NCBI GenBank assembly: GCA_021296055.1
Contig: JAGWBE010000003.1
Location: 1-39,457, forward strand
From: Dehalococcoidia bacterium
Lineage (GTDB): Bacteria > Chloroflexota > Dehalococcoidia > Lucifugimonadales > Australimonadaceae
Length of the DNA: 39,457 nucleotides
Direction: 5' to 3'
The translations under genes were made by a program, and so were the position numbers. The notes under the pieces were generated by a model. It saw nothing but the letters and a program-made list of their open reading frames with translations. It did no database searches and was not told the DNA's origin. Positions 1 to 8,573 of this stretch are shown piece after piece. Within the stretch, counting starts at the first letter, position 1; the number at the start of each line of letters is the position of its first letter.

Positions 1-916
1 CTTCGCGGTTGGCGTGAGCGTTGTCGGCGGCGAGTTGGGCGGCGGCGCGGGCGGCTTGCGCCTTCAGCACTGCGGCCGCACTGGGCGGCTCGTTCAGCAT
101 GGCCAACCGCTCCTCGGCGGCTCGGAGTGCCTGCCTCGACTGGGTGACGGTGCGGGCGGCGGCAGTCTGTGTACTCTCGAGGGCGAGGAGCGCGTCCGCA
201 TAGGCGCGATCGGCGGCGCGCGCCCTCTCCCACGCGGTGGTCAGCGCGTCGTCCACGTCCGATTGGCGCACTTCCACCGGGAAGAGGCCGTTGTTGTAGT
301 AGGAGAGGATGGCGGGGCCGCCGCGCCGTTGGAGGATGAGGGCGGGCGCGTCGGTCATCTCGTCCGCGTCGGGCTGGAAGCCGTAGTAGGCGCGGAAGAC
401 GCGGCGGTAGGCGTCGAAGGCGTCGGCGCGCGCGGTCTCGGCGGCGTCCGCCGCGTTCGTCTGCTTGGGCGCCGACGCCGCAAGAACCGCCTGCGCGTTG
501 GCGCGCGCGCGCTCCGCGTCGGAAACTGCAGCCTCCGCCAATGCCAGGTCGGCTGGGTCGGGAGACTCTAGGAGGGCGTCGAGCGCCTCGTGGGCCAGGG
601 CGAGGTCGGCGTCCGCCTTGAGCGCGGCTAGGTCGAGCGCGTCCGTCTCCAAGGCGGCGAGCGTCTGCCCGGCCTCGACGCGGTCGCCCTCGCGCACGGC
701 CACGGAGGCGACGGTTCCGGCGACGCCGAAGCGCAGCGCGCGGGGGTCGGCAAGCTGCGCATGGGCGTTGGCATCGACCGTCACCACGATGTCGCCCCGC
801 GAGACGGTGACCACGCCGTCGAAGACGCGCTCGCCGCCTCCCCCGCACGCCGCGGCAAGCAGCAAGAGGGCGGATGCAGCGGCAACGCGGAGGATGGAGC
901 GGTTCAGCAGCAACAA
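1..916 (-). CDS. Efflux periplasmic adaptor subunit (HlyD/MFP family), lipoprotein, partial
   Basis: The gene is cut by the left window edge, leaving the N-terminal 305 codons. The start is TTG at 916, because a stop codon lies in frame about 55 nt upstream and no ATG or GTG follows it. The N-terminus is a lipoprotein signal with the lipobox LAAAC followed by a Gly run. A biotinyl-lipoyl-like half motif comes next (RFGVAGTVASVAVREGDRVEAG), typical of membrane-fusion proteins. A long Ala/Glu/Asp/Arg-rich stretch follows, as expected for the coiled-coil hairpin. Such adaptors link an inner-membrane ABC or RND pump to the outside. The partner pump should lie beyond position 1 and is not visible. 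The family call is firm; the substrate is unknown. Confidence 0.8.
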   Translation of the reverse strand, partial: MLLLNRSILRVAAASALLLLAAACGGGGERVFDGVVTVSRGDIVVTVDANAHAQLADPRALRFGVAGTVASVAVREGDRVEAGQTLAALETDALDLAALKADADLALAHEALDALLESPDPADLALAEAAVSDAERARANAQAVLAASAPKQTNAADAAETARADAFDAYRRVFRAYYGFQPDADEMTDAPALILQRRGGPAILSYYNNGLFPVEVRQSDVDDALTTAWERARAADRAYADALLALESTQTAAARTVTQSRQALRAAEERLAMLNEPPSAAAVLKAQAARAAAQLAADNAHANRE

Positions 917-972
917 GTCGCCTCGGCGGGGCGCATCCGCGTCGGACGCGCCCGGGTGGTGAAAGCCGCTTC

Positions 973-1004
973 ATAGTACCCGTTACGGGAAGGTTGGCGT
1001 AACG
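973..1004 (-). promoter_or_regulatory. Putative promoter and inverted repeat upstream of the efflux adaptor gene
   Basis: On the minus strand a TACTAT hexamer (973-978) fits a -10 box about 57 nt before the TTG start. Just upstream is a 7-10-7 inverted repeat, CGTTACG (981-987) with CGTAACG (998-1004), sitting where a repressor would cover the -35 region. The dyad is seen directly; its role as an operator is inferred. Confidence 0.35.
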
Positions 1005-1142
1005 GAGCCATCCCGACTGCGCCCGCCTTAGGAGACCTTTACGTAATCCAGCGCCTTTTCACGCGGGGCGCCCCTCGGGGCGGCCGACCCCTCGGGCGGG
1101 GGTGTGGGGCGGGGAGACGGAGTAGGTACGCAACGCTCTCCC

Positions 1143-2096
1143 TCAGCGCCCCGACAGCGACGCCAGTAGGTCGAGCGTGCGCGCGGCGGAGGCCTCTTCG
1201 TCTTCCCCTGCCGTAACCACCGACGCCACGATCTCCGTAACGCCGTAGGCCAGCAGCTCGCGCAGGCGCACGGTGACCCGCTCCTCATCGCCCGCGGCGA
1301 GTACGGCGTCCACCATCCGCTCGCTCCACTCGCCCTTTTCGGCCTCCGGGAAGCCGGCCTCGGCGAGCATGCGCGGGTAGCTGTGCGTGCCGAGGTAGAA
1401 GGAGAACTGGCTGCGGAAGGCGGCCTCGGCCTCGCCCAGGTCGTCGTGGACGCACACGGGGACGTGGGCGATGAGGGGCGGCGCCTGCTCGCGCTCTGCC
1501 CTGGCGGCGCCTCTCTGCAAGGCGGAGAGCGCCACGTCGCGCAGGTAGATGGCGGGGCAGAGCCAGCTGATGACGCCGTCGGCGGCCTCGCCGGCTAGTT
1601 CATAGGCGCTGGGGCGCAGCGCCGAGATCATCACCGGCACGCTGGGCAGCGCCCAGGGAATAGCGGCGTTGGCCGTGCACCAATCGCCCTCGTGCTCGAT
1701 CGCGCCTTCGTGGAGGAGCGTGCGCACGACGTGCAGGTACTCGCGGAGGTGGCTGAGCGGGCGGTGGAAGTCGACGCCGAATGTGCTCTTCATAACGGCG
1801 GCGTGGCTGGGGCCGATGCCGAAGCGGAATCTGGCGGGCGCCAGTTGCGCGACCACCTGAGCCTGCTGCACCGCGGCGACGGGGTGGCGAGGCCAGGTGG
1901 GGATGATGGCGGTGCCCAACTGGATGCGCCTGGTCTGCACGGCGGCGGCGGCCAACAAAGTCAGACCGTCGGGACGCGCCGCCCCCGTGGTGAGCCATGC
2001 CGCGTCGATGCCTCGCTCCTCCAGGTTGCGAATCATCGCCAGCACGGCGCTGCTGTCGCGCCCGACCGCCGCCACGCCGATCGTGTCGTCCGCCAT
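1143..2096 (-). CDS. LLM-class F420-dependent (luciferase-like) oxidoreductase
   Basis: This 317-aa protein has the bacterial luciferase-like TIM-barrel pattern: RNLEERGIDAAWLTTG near the N-terminus, LAAAAVQTRRIQLGTAI around residues 47-63, and RFRFGIGPSHAAVM with the following LREYLHVVRTLLHEG. Homologs use reduced F420 or FMN to reduce or oxygenate small organic substrates. The substrate cannot be read from sequence. A strong ribosome site (GGAGGTGA) sits just before the ATG at 2096. The gene starts 25 nt after the znuB-like stop on the same strand, so it may be co-transcribed with the zinc operon, though the role is probably unrelated. Families with many paralogs of this type are common in SAR202-like Chloroflexota. 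Confidence 0.88.
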   Translation of the reverse strand: MADDTIGVAAVGRDSSAVLAMIRNLEERGIDAAWLTTGAARPDGLTLLAAAAVQTRRIQLGTAIIPTWPRHPVAAVQQAQVVAQLAPARFRFGIGPSHAAVMKSTFGVDFHRPLSHLREYLHVVRTLLHEGAIEHEGDWCTANAAIPWALPSVPVMISALRPSAYELAGEAADGVISWLCPAIYLRDVALSALQRGAARAEREQAPPLIAHVPVCVHDDLGEAEAAFRSQFSFYLGTHSYPRMLAEAGFPEAEKGEWSERMVDAVLAAGDEERVTVRLRELLAYGVTEIVASVVTAGEDEEASAARTLDLLASLSGR

Positions 2097-2121
2097 AGGT
2101 CACCTCCGGGGCGGAGCGATT

Positions 2122-2949
2122 CTATACCTTGCGGAAGGAGGCGGCCGCCTTGCGGAGCTGCACCCAGATGTTGGCCAGCACTAACAGCAGGATGGCCGTG
2201 AGCACGGTCGCGCCGCCGGCGGCCAGGTCGAGGTAGAAGGCGGCGACGAGTCCGGCGATGGCGCTGAAGGCGCCGGCGGCGATGGAGGCGGCGAATGTGG
2301 CCCGCAGCCCCTTGGCGACGCGCAGACCCACGAGCACGGGCACGACCAGCATCGCGCCCACGAGAAGGACGCCGACGACACGCATGGAGAGGGTGATGAC
2401 CGCTCCCGTCAGCACCGCCAGCGCGAGGTTCAGCGCCCCGACAGGCACGCCGTTCACGCGCGCAAGGTCGTCGTCGAACGCTATCTGGGCGAGATCGACG
2501 AAGAAGACGCCTACGAACACGACCACCACCGCCGCAAGCCCCGCAAGCAGCCACAGATCGAGCAGTGAAACGCTCAAGATGGAGCCAAACAGGAACGAGA
2601 AGAGGTCTACGTTGAACCCTTCGGCGAAACTGATGACGACCACGGCGACGGCGAGGGCGGTGTAGAGCACCACTGCCATGGCTACGTCGCCCGGCAGGCG
2701 GCCGCGCGAGCGCAGTTGCTCCACGATGATGGCGCCGATGGACGCTGCCGCAAGCGCGGTAAGCGAGGGCAACGTCCGTGTCGCCATGCCGATAGCGACG
2801 CCCATCAGCGCGACGTGGGAGAGCGTCTCGGCGATGAGGGAGAAGCGGCGCAGGACGATGAACATTCCCAACGCCGGCGCCAGGATGCCCACCAGCATCC
2901 CGCCGATGAGCGCCCGAATCATGAACTCGTATTGGAGTATCGCCGGCAT
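2122..2949 (-). CDS. znuB: Zinc/manganese-type ABC transporter permease (ZnuB-like)
   Basis: A 275-aa integral membrane protein of the metal ABC-3 permease family. It has about eight hydrophobic segments, including the region RALIGGMLVGILAPALGMF near the start and the conserved SLIAETLSHVALMGVAIG segment. I placed the start at ATG 2949 (MPAILQYEF), because longer versions run into the upstream ATPase gene and add a basic, non-membrane tail. Only 2 nt separate it from the ATPase stop. It would form the channel for zinc (or manganese) import together with the binding protein and ATPase encoded upstream in the same operon. Confidence 0.9.
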   Translation of the reverse strand: MPAILQYEFMIRALIGGMLVGILAPALGMFIVLRRFSLIAETLSHVALMGVAIGMATRTLPSLTALAAASIGAIIVEQLRSRGRLPGDVAMAVVLYTALAVAVVVISFAEGFNVDLFSFLFGSILSVSLLDLWLLAGLAAVVVVFVGVFFVDLAQIAFDDDLARVNGVPVGALNLALAVLTGAVITLSMRVVGVLLVGAMLVVPVLVGLRVAKGLRATFAASIAAGAFSAIAGLVAAFYLDLAAGGATVLTAILLLVLANIWVQLRKAAASFRKV

Positions 2950-2951
2950 GG

Positions 2952-3728
2952 CTACCGGTGCTCGTGAAGAGCGTCGTGGATGAGGGCGTCCACGGGGAGG
3001 CCGTACAGCGCCGAAAGTTCGTCGCTCGTCAACTCGTGAGGAGGGCCGTGCTTCACCAGCGAGCAGTTCATGCAGCACACCGTGCTCGCTTCACGCAGCA
3101 TCGCCCCGATGTCGTGCGAGACCAGCACGATCGTCAGCCCCCGGTCGCGGTTCAGGTCGCGCAGCACCGTGTAGAGCTGCTCCTCGCCGGACACGTCCAC
3201 GCTGGCGGCGGGCTCGTCCAACACCAGCAGTTCAGGGTTGCGCACCAACGCCCTCGCCAACAACACCCGCTGCTGCTGCCCTAGCGACAACTCCGAGAGC
3301 CGCTTGCTCTTGACGTGCGTCATATTCACCGCTTCCAGCGCCGCCAGCACGTCCGGCCGCTCCGACCGTCGGAAGATGGCCAGGGGCGACGTGCCGCGGT
3401 AGGCGCCGTGCGCCACCGTCTCCGTCACAGTCGCCGGAAAGCCGCTCCACACGGCGGACACCACCTGAGGCACGTAGCCCACCCGGACCCAGTCGCTGAA
3501 GCCGTCGATGCCCTGCCCGAACAGGCGCACCGCCCCGCCGGTGGGGCGCAGAATGCCCAAGGCGAGTTTGATGAGCGTGCTCTTGCCGCTCCCGTTCGGG
3601 CCGAGGACGGCGGCGAACTCGCCGGCCTCGACCCGCAGGGAGACGTCGTCCACGGCGAGTCCCACCCCGTAGTGGAAGGTGACGCGGTCCCACTCGAGGA
3701 CTGCGCCGTTGGCGGAGCTGTTGGTCAC
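2952..3728 (-). CDS. znuC: Zinc/manganese-type ABC transporter ATP-binding protein (ZnuC-like)
   Basis: A 258-aa ABC ATPase. Walker A is GPNGSGKS (residues 43-50), the signature is LSLGQQQR (147-154), Walker B is LLVLDEP (167-173), and the switch His is in LVSHD. The chosen GTG start at 3728 overlaps the TGA of the binding-protein gene (GTGA), a usual coupling in such operons. Because of an apparent frameshift upstream, the reading frame also runs open into the binding-protein gene. A real fusion is unlikely, since it would place the ATPase behind a lipoprotein export signal. Confidence 0.92.
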   Translation of the reverse strand: MTNSSANGAVLEWDRVTFHYGVGLAVDDVSLRVEAGEFAAVLGPNGSGKSTLIKLALGILRPTGGAVRLFGQGIDGFSDWVRVGYVPQVVSAVWSGFPATVTETVAHGAYRGTSPLAIFRRSERPDVLAALEAVNMTHVKSKRLSELSLGQQQRVLLARALVRNPELLVLDEPAASVDVSGEEQLYTVLRDLNRDRGLTIVLVSHDIGAMLREASTVCCMNCSLVKHGPPHELTSDELSALYGLPVDALIHDALHEHR

Positions 3729-4802
3729 GAAGCACACTCCAGGGCAAGCCTGAGGCTGGCGAGGTTGTCCCGCATCAGCCCCATGTAGTCGCCGTGCTCG
3801 TCGAACTCGCTCTGCGTCACGCTCTCGATGGCGTGAATGGGGGCGAGTTCGACCCGTTTGCGCCAGCCGGTCGCCGACGATGGGCTCGACCAGCACGTAG
3901 CCGAGTCCGTCCGCCTTCACTTCTTCCACAATCTCGGCGAGGCGCTGCGGCGAAGGCTGGGCGGCGGTGGTCAGGCCGGCGATGCCCTCCTGCTCGAGGC
4001 CGTAGCGCGCCGCCAGGTAGCCGTAGGCCGCGTGCGACGTGATGAAGGTGTCATGGCGGCAGGAGGCCAGACCGCTAGTGAACTCGTCGTGCAGCGTTCG
4101 CAGATCCGCGATCAACGCGGCAGCGTTGTCGTGGTAGAGCTCGCGGTTGGCGGAGTCGATCGTGGCGAGCGCGTCGCGGATCGCCTCGGCCTGGAGGACG
4201 GCGTAGGTGGGGTCGAGCCAGACGTGCGGGTCGAGTTCCTCCCCGTGGTCTTCGCCCTCCTCGCCTTCCCCTTCGTCGCCGTGGTCCTCTTCCTCTTCGC
4301 CCTCTTCGTCGCCGTGGTCCTCTTCCTCCTCTTCGCCCTCGTCCTCGTCGTGCCCCTCGTCCTCATCTTCCTCCCCGAGGGCGCCGCTTTCGATGATGAC
4401 TCTGGCCGCCTCGATGACGTCGCTAGGCGCGTCGTCGCCCAGCGCCTCGAGCATGCGGCCCATCCACGGCTCCAGCGCTAGGCCGTTGGCGACCAACAGG
4501 TCGGCGCCCGACACGCGCTGGATGTCCTCGGCGGTCGGCTCGAAATCGTGCGCGTCCACGCCCGGCTTGACCAGGTTCTCCACCTCCACCAGGTCGCCGC
4601 CGACGCGCTCGACGAAGTAGGCGAGCGGGTAGACCGTCGTCATCACGCTGAGCTTCTCGGGCGGCGCGGGAGTGGGGGTAGGCGCCGGGCGTGTGGGCGT
4701 GGCCGTCGGGCTGGGCGTCGGTGTCGCCGCGTCGCCCGAACAGGCGGCAAGCAGCAGGGCCAGGGCAACTAGTGGAGTTGCGAATTTGATACCGCGTATC
4801 AT
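3725..4802 (-). pseudogene. znuA: Zinc ABC transporter substrate-binding lipoprotein (ZnuA-like) with an apparent frameshift
   Basis: The N-terminal 316 residues are a clear ZnuA-type protein: lipobox LLAAC (Cys21), a Thr/Pro spacer, then ligand-type histidines at VDAHDFEP (His85), DPHVWLDP (His193) and SHAAYGY (His257). Residues 144-189 form an acidic, His-dotted loop typical of zinc-specific members. After about residue 316 the frame breaks near 3853-3855. The family-typical C-terminus (ELAPIHAIESVTQ through LALECAS) continues in the next frame to the TGA at 3725-3727. One extra base in the CCC run, or loss of two bases, explains it. It may be a sequencing or assembly error rather than a dead gene, because the rest of the operon is intact. 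AGGAGA precedes the start. Confidence 0.85.
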
Positions 4803-4813
4803 ATTTATCTCTC

Positions 4814-5230
4814 CTATAGACAGTCAGCGCAGGTGATGTAGAGCTCGACCCGGTGGCCGACGACGGCGCCGCCGACCTCCTTGGCCATCGCGCGGAGCAG
4901 GCGCTCCACGACGGGCTTGCGGAACTCCTCGACCTTGCCGCAGTTGGCGCAGATCACGTGGTGATGGTGGCGGGCGTCGTCGAAGGAGTAGCGGGGGGCA
5001 CCGTCCGGCAGGGCCGTCTTGCAGAGGATGCCCGCGTCCACTAGCAGCTTCAGCGTGCGGTAGACAGTCGCGCGTCCGACGGTGGGCAGCTCCTCGATGA
5101 TGGCCTCGGCGCTGAAGGAGCCCGCCTTGTTCCCTAGCAGACGCGCCAGGAGCCGACGCGGAGGAGTCATCCGGTACCCCAGATCCTCCAGCACGTCGTC
5201 GAGCCTCGGCCGTTCGGCAAGCGTCGCCAT
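4814..5230 (-). CDS. Fur-family metalloregulator, probably Zur-like
   Basis: A 138-aa Fur-family repressor. It has a winged-helix N-terminus (EELPTVGRATVYRTLKLLVDAG, about residues 46-67), a His cluster HHHH (88-91) and two structural zinc pairs, CANC (94-97) and CADC (134-137). It is the first gene of the operon with the zinc-type importer, 11 nt before the binding-protein start, so zinc sensing (Zur) is the best inference. Iron or manganese sensing remains possible. A perfect dyad (5232-5250) overlaps its predicted -10 box, pointing to autoregulation of the whole operon. There is no Shine-Dalgarno, and the start looks leaderless. Confidence 0.9.
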   Translation of the reverse strand: MATLAERPRLDDVLEDLGYRMTPPRRLLARLLGNKAGSFSAEAIIEELPTVGRATVYRTLKLLVDAGILCKTALPDGAPRYSFDDARHHHHVICANCGKVEEFRKPVVERLLRAMAKEVGGAVVGHRVELYITCADCL

Positions 5231-5231
5231 A

Positions 5232-5250
5232 AGTGATACAACATATCACT
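5232..5250. promoter_or_regulatory. Fur/Zur-type operator overlapping the regulator promoter
   Basis: A perfect 7-5-7 inverted repeat, AGTGATA (5232-5238), CAACA, TATCACT (5244-5250). It covers the minus-strand hexamer TATGTT (5240-5245), which is 9 nt from the Fur-family start codon. A dyad of this size across the -10 of a Fur-family gene is a typical autorepression site. It also lies about 40 nt before the predicted -10 of the divergent MFS gene, so it could affect both. Confidence 0.65.
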
Positions 5251-5304
5251 ACTGATCGGTAAACGCAACCCCCCTCGCAAGCGGCTGTGTAGACTAGGCG
5301 CGCT

Positions 5305-6583
5305 ATGTCCTCCCCCACGGCAGGCGCCGCGCGGCGGCGCTTCTACTACGGCTGGCTGATCGTGCTCGGCTACCTCTTGGCCGGCGTCGCCGGCTCCGGC
5401 GCCATGCTGTGGGGCTTCCAGGTGTTCGTCACGCCCATGTCGGACGAGCTGGGCTGGAGCCGCGGAACCATCTACAGCGTGACGCTCTTCCGCACGCTGT
5501 TCGTGGGCGCGCTCATCGTCCTGCTGGCGCGGCTCATGGACAAGCGGCGCTGGCCGCCGGTAGTGATGACCGTCTCGTCCGTGGTGCTGGGGCTGAGCGT
5601 GATGGCGCTGAGCCTGGTCAACGCCTACTGGCAGTACTTCCTGTTCAGCGTGGTGCTGGGCGGAATCGGATTCGCGGGCGCGGGCGGGCAGCTGTACCAG
5701 GCGTTGGTGCCCAAGTGGTTCGTGCGCCTGCGCGGCAAGGCCATCGCCTTCGGCAGCGCGGGAACCGCCATCGGCGCGTTCGTCTACCCCACCCTCGCCG
5801 ACATGACCATCGACGCCTTCGGGTGGCGGACGGCGTGGGTGGTGATTGGCGTCATATCGCTCGTGCTATTGACGCCCATATCGCTCCTGATTCGCCGCTC
5901 GCCGGAGGACCTGGGCCTGCTGCCCGACGGCGAGAGCGCGGAGCAGGCGCACGCGCGCCGGGCGGACGATGCCCAGCGCGGCGTCGCGGAGGAGCACAGC
6001 TTCCGGCCTAGCGAGGTGCTGCGCTACCGGACGACGTGGTTCATCGTGCTGGCGACGATGCTCGCCGCCCCAACGATGATCGGCCTGACCAGCAACTGGG
6101 CCGTCCACTTCCAGAGCATCGGCTTCACGCGCACCGAGGCGGCGACGGTGGTCTCGACCTACGGGGCGGCGTCGCTCGTCTCGCGTCTGTTGTGGGGCTA
6201 CTTCCTCGACCGGCACCACGTGCGCGGCGTGGCGGTCGTGCACGCGGGGCTGACGGCGTGCACCATCCTGTTCCTGCTGCTGGTGGATACGTTCGCGCGC
6301 GGTGCAGGGGCTGGTGCTGGGCGGCTATCTCGCCATCCAGCCGCTGATCTGGTCGAACTTCTTTGGACGCACCTATCTGGGCGCGATACGGGGCGCGTTC
6401 GCACCGTTCCAGACCGCGGTGGCCGCCGCCGCGCCCTTCGTCATTGCCGCGAGCGCCGACGCCTTCGACAGCTACCGCCCCGCCTTCGTCGCGCTGCTCG
6501 TGTTTTGGTTGCTGGCGCTGGGCTTTATGTACGGCGCGCGCCCGCTGCCGCGCCCGGAGGCGGCGCCGACGCGGGGCGGCTAA
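5305..6583 (+). pseudogene. OFA-like MFS transporter with an apparent frameshift in a CG run
   Basis: A 12-helix major facilitator related to the oxalate/formate antiporter and monocarboxylate group: RRFYYGWLIVLGYLLAG start, RSPEDLGLLPDG in the central loop, and C-terminal IQPLIWSNFFGRTYLGAIRG. The first frame is correct to about 6295. The C-terminal helices continue in the next frame from 6302 to the TAA at 6581-6583. Adding one CG to the CGCGCGCGG stretch (6294-6302) restores FARAVQGLVLGG, so loss of a dinucleotide repeat unit explains the break. It may be an assembly error or a real inactivation. It is a paralog of the intact carrier at 11224. No Shine-Dalgarno; TAGACT (5290-5295) lies 9 nt before the ATG. 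Confidence 0.82.
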
Positions 6584-7227
6584 AAGGAGATGGCGCCGCC
6601 CCAGCGCTCCTCGTGGGCTAGCTCCTCGATGGGGCGGCGCATCTTGGGGCCGTGCCGTTCGCCGTCCGCGCCCAGCGGATAGCCGAGAGGGATGAGGCAG
6701 GTGGGCTCCACGTCGTCGGGGAGGCCAAGCCGCTCCTTGAACTCCGCCGCCATCCAGCGGAAGCCGGTGGTGATGCAGCCGCCGAGGCCGACGCCGCGCG
6801 CGGCCAACAGCAGGTTCTCCACCCCCGGGAACGTCTGCCCGAAGGGGCCGACCGACCAAGGGCCTTGGCTCACCGGCGCTTGGGCGCAGGCGATGACGAT
6901 GACGGGCACGCTCGCCAGGCTCTCCGCGAAGTCGGCGCCGGGCGCGGCGGCCGGCGTGGGAGCGGGGCGGCGGTCTTGGCCTGCGGCGCGCGCCTCGGCG
7001 GCCTTGGCATTAGCCTGCTTCACCAGGTCGCTCACCATGCGCTTGCCCTCGGCGCTTCTGATGACGATCCAGCGCCAGGGTTGGCGGTTGCCGCCGCTGG
7101 GGGCTTGCCCGGCGGCCTCGATGACCTTGCGCAGCAGCGCGTCGGGCACAGGGTCGGGCTTGAACCTGCGGATGGCCCGCATGGTGTAGATGGCGTCGAA
7201 GAGGCCGATGTCGCCTTGCTCCGTCAC
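6580..7227 (-). CDS. Nitroreductase-family flavoprotein
   Basis: A 215-aa protein with the nitroreductase fold pattern: AIYTMRAIRRFKPDPVP near the N-terminus, AGQAPSGGNRQPWRWIVI (FMN phosphate and ring contacts), NLLLAARGVGLGGCITTG and CLIPLGYPLG towards the C-terminus. Such enzymes bind FMN and reduce nitro groups, quinones, enones or halogenated substrates using NAD(P)H. I chose GTG at 7227, preceded by GGGAGGTGAGC with good spacing, over an upstream start that lacks a site. The stop overlaps the end of the convergent MFS gene. The substrate is not predictable. Confidence 0.88.
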   Translation of the reverse strand: MTEQGDIGLFDAIYTMRAIRRFKPDPVPDALLRKVIEAAGQAPSGGNRQPWRWIVIRSAEGKRMVSDLVKQANAKAAEARAAGQDRRPAPTPAAAPGADFAESLASVPVIVIACAQAPVSQGPWSVGPFGQTFPGVENLLLAARGVGLGGCITTGFRWMAAEFKERLGLPDDVEPTCLIPLGYPLGADGERHGPKMRRPIEELAHEERWGGAISF

Positions 7228-7298
7228 GTCGCTCACCTCCCGCGTCGATAAAAGTGGGGCCGCCCCCACGCTACCACAGCCTCAGGTTCGGGAAGCTC

Positions 7299-8447
7299 CT
7301 ACTGCTGGGAGATCCACTCGTCCACGCCCTCCTTGCCGTAGGTGACGCCTGCTTCCTCGTAGGCGCGGGCGGCGGCGGGATGGAAGGCGTCTTGCGAGAC
7401 GAACACGTGGCCGAGCCGCTCCTTCCACGGCGCGGCGATGAACGGGAAGCTCTCGTCGGCCATGTCGCGGTTCTCCAGCAACGCCGTCATCATCTGATAG
7501 ATGATTTCGTCCTCCACGTCGGGCGACGTCCACAGCATCACGGAGATGCCGGCGGGGCAGAAGGAGTCGGCGCGCACGATGTCGTAGTCGACGCGGGCGG
7601 AGCCTCGGATGGCGCCCCTTGGCACCGGCAGCGGCTGGAGCAGACCTGCGGCGTCCCACGCGGGGTTGGCCGCGCGCGACTTGTCCAGGATGTCCGTCGG
7701 GATGTCCACCAGCCAGAGTTCGTTTGTGGTCTGGGCGAGGCGGTTGAAGCCCGGCGTGAGGGCGCTGCCCGCCGCGCCGCCGAACACGATGCCCGTCGTC
7801 CCCGCGTCAACCTCGCGGTCGGCGAGCGCCTCGTAGCTCTGCTTGGCGCTGGGCACCACGTTCACTTGACCCTTCACGCCCGCCGCCTCGATGGCGAAGT
7901 CCGTGATGATGGGCAGCACCGAGCCTTGCGTGCCCGGGTGGATGCGCTTGCCCGCCAGGTCGGCCACCGTGCGGATGTCCGGGTCGATAGTGACGATGGT
8001 CGTGCAAGCGGCGGGGTAGATGGCGTAGAGGGCGACGGGGTCGGGCTTGATGATGCCCGAGCCGCTCACGTCCACGCCCTGCGCCCACAGGCCGCGCGTC
8101 TCTTCGTTGATGTAGAACATCGTCCGCTCGTACTCCTCAGGGTTGCGCGCCAGCAACTGAGGGACGGCGACGGCGGCGTTCGGCTCGTCTTGGTGCTCGA
8201 GCTTGATGCGCCCGTTCGTGCCCGTCTCGATCATGTCGCGGATGCCGACGGAGACGACGCCGAAGGGGCCCATGCTGAGCACGACGTTGAAGGTGGCGCT
8301 GACCGCCGAGGGGTCGGGGGTGGGGGTTGGCACGGCAGTGGCCTGGGCCGGGCGGGGCGTCGGCGTCGGGTCGCTGCCGCCGCAGGCGGCTGCGGCGAGG
8401 GCGGCGACGGCGAGCGCGCCCAGCAGGATGGCGGAACGCAGTTTCAT
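7299..8447 (-). CDS. TAXI-family TRAP transporter solute-binding lipoprotein
   Basis: A 382-aa exported protein: hydrophobic signal, a likely lipobox Cys at residue 22, a Thr/Pro linker, then a TAXI-type solute-binding domain. Telling segments are VGIRDMIETGTNGRIKLEHQ, DIRTVADLAGKRIHPGTQGS, ITDFAIEAAGV and AVDAGTTG-like REVDAGTTGIVFGG. The C-terminal segment WKERLGHVFVSQDAFHPAAARAYEEAG is also usual for the family. Members feed carboxylates or amino acids to a fused DctQM membrane component. No TRAP membrane subunit lies nearby, so its partner must be elsewhere. The start is ATG 8447; the longer open frame adds no signal peptide. Confidence 0.88.
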   Translation of the reverse strand: MKLRSAILLGALAVAALAAAACGGSDPTPTPRPAQATAVPTPTPDPSAVSATFNVVLSMGPFGVVSVGIRDMIETGTNGRIKLEHQDEPNAAVAVPQLLARNPEEYERTMFYINEETRGLWAQGVDVSGSGIIKPDPVALYAIYPAACTTIVTIDPDIRTVADLAGKRIHPGTQGSVLPIITDFAIEAAGVKGQVNVVPSAKQSYEALADREVDAGTTGIVFGGAAGSALTPGFNRLAQTTNELWLVDIPTDILDKSRAANPAWDAAGLLQPLPVPRGAIRGSARVDYDIVRADSFCPAGISVMLWTSPDVEDEIIYQMMTALLENRDMADESFPFIAAPWKERLGHVFVSQDAFHPAAARAYEEAGVTYGKEGVDEWISQQ

Positions 8448-8573
8448 GATTGTCCTCCCCCTTCTTGCGCCGACCTGCCACGCGACGGAGCGCAAGGACG
8501 CGGGGAGGATACGCACGCGCCGCAGGGGTGTCAAACGCGGCGCACGCCGCTGCGATGCCCGCGGAGCCGCGCG

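Noticed and set aside
4788..4800. GATAC-N3-GTATC dyad at the start of the zinc-binding protein gene as a second operator
   Set aside because: It lies inside the first codons, has arms of only 5 bp and differs from the 19-bp operator upstream of the regulator.
2952..4802. A 616-codon frame as a natural fusion of binding protein and ABC ATPase
   Set aside because: The junction has no homology to either family, the true binding-protein C-terminus sits in the next frame, and a lipoprotein signal would export the ATPase.
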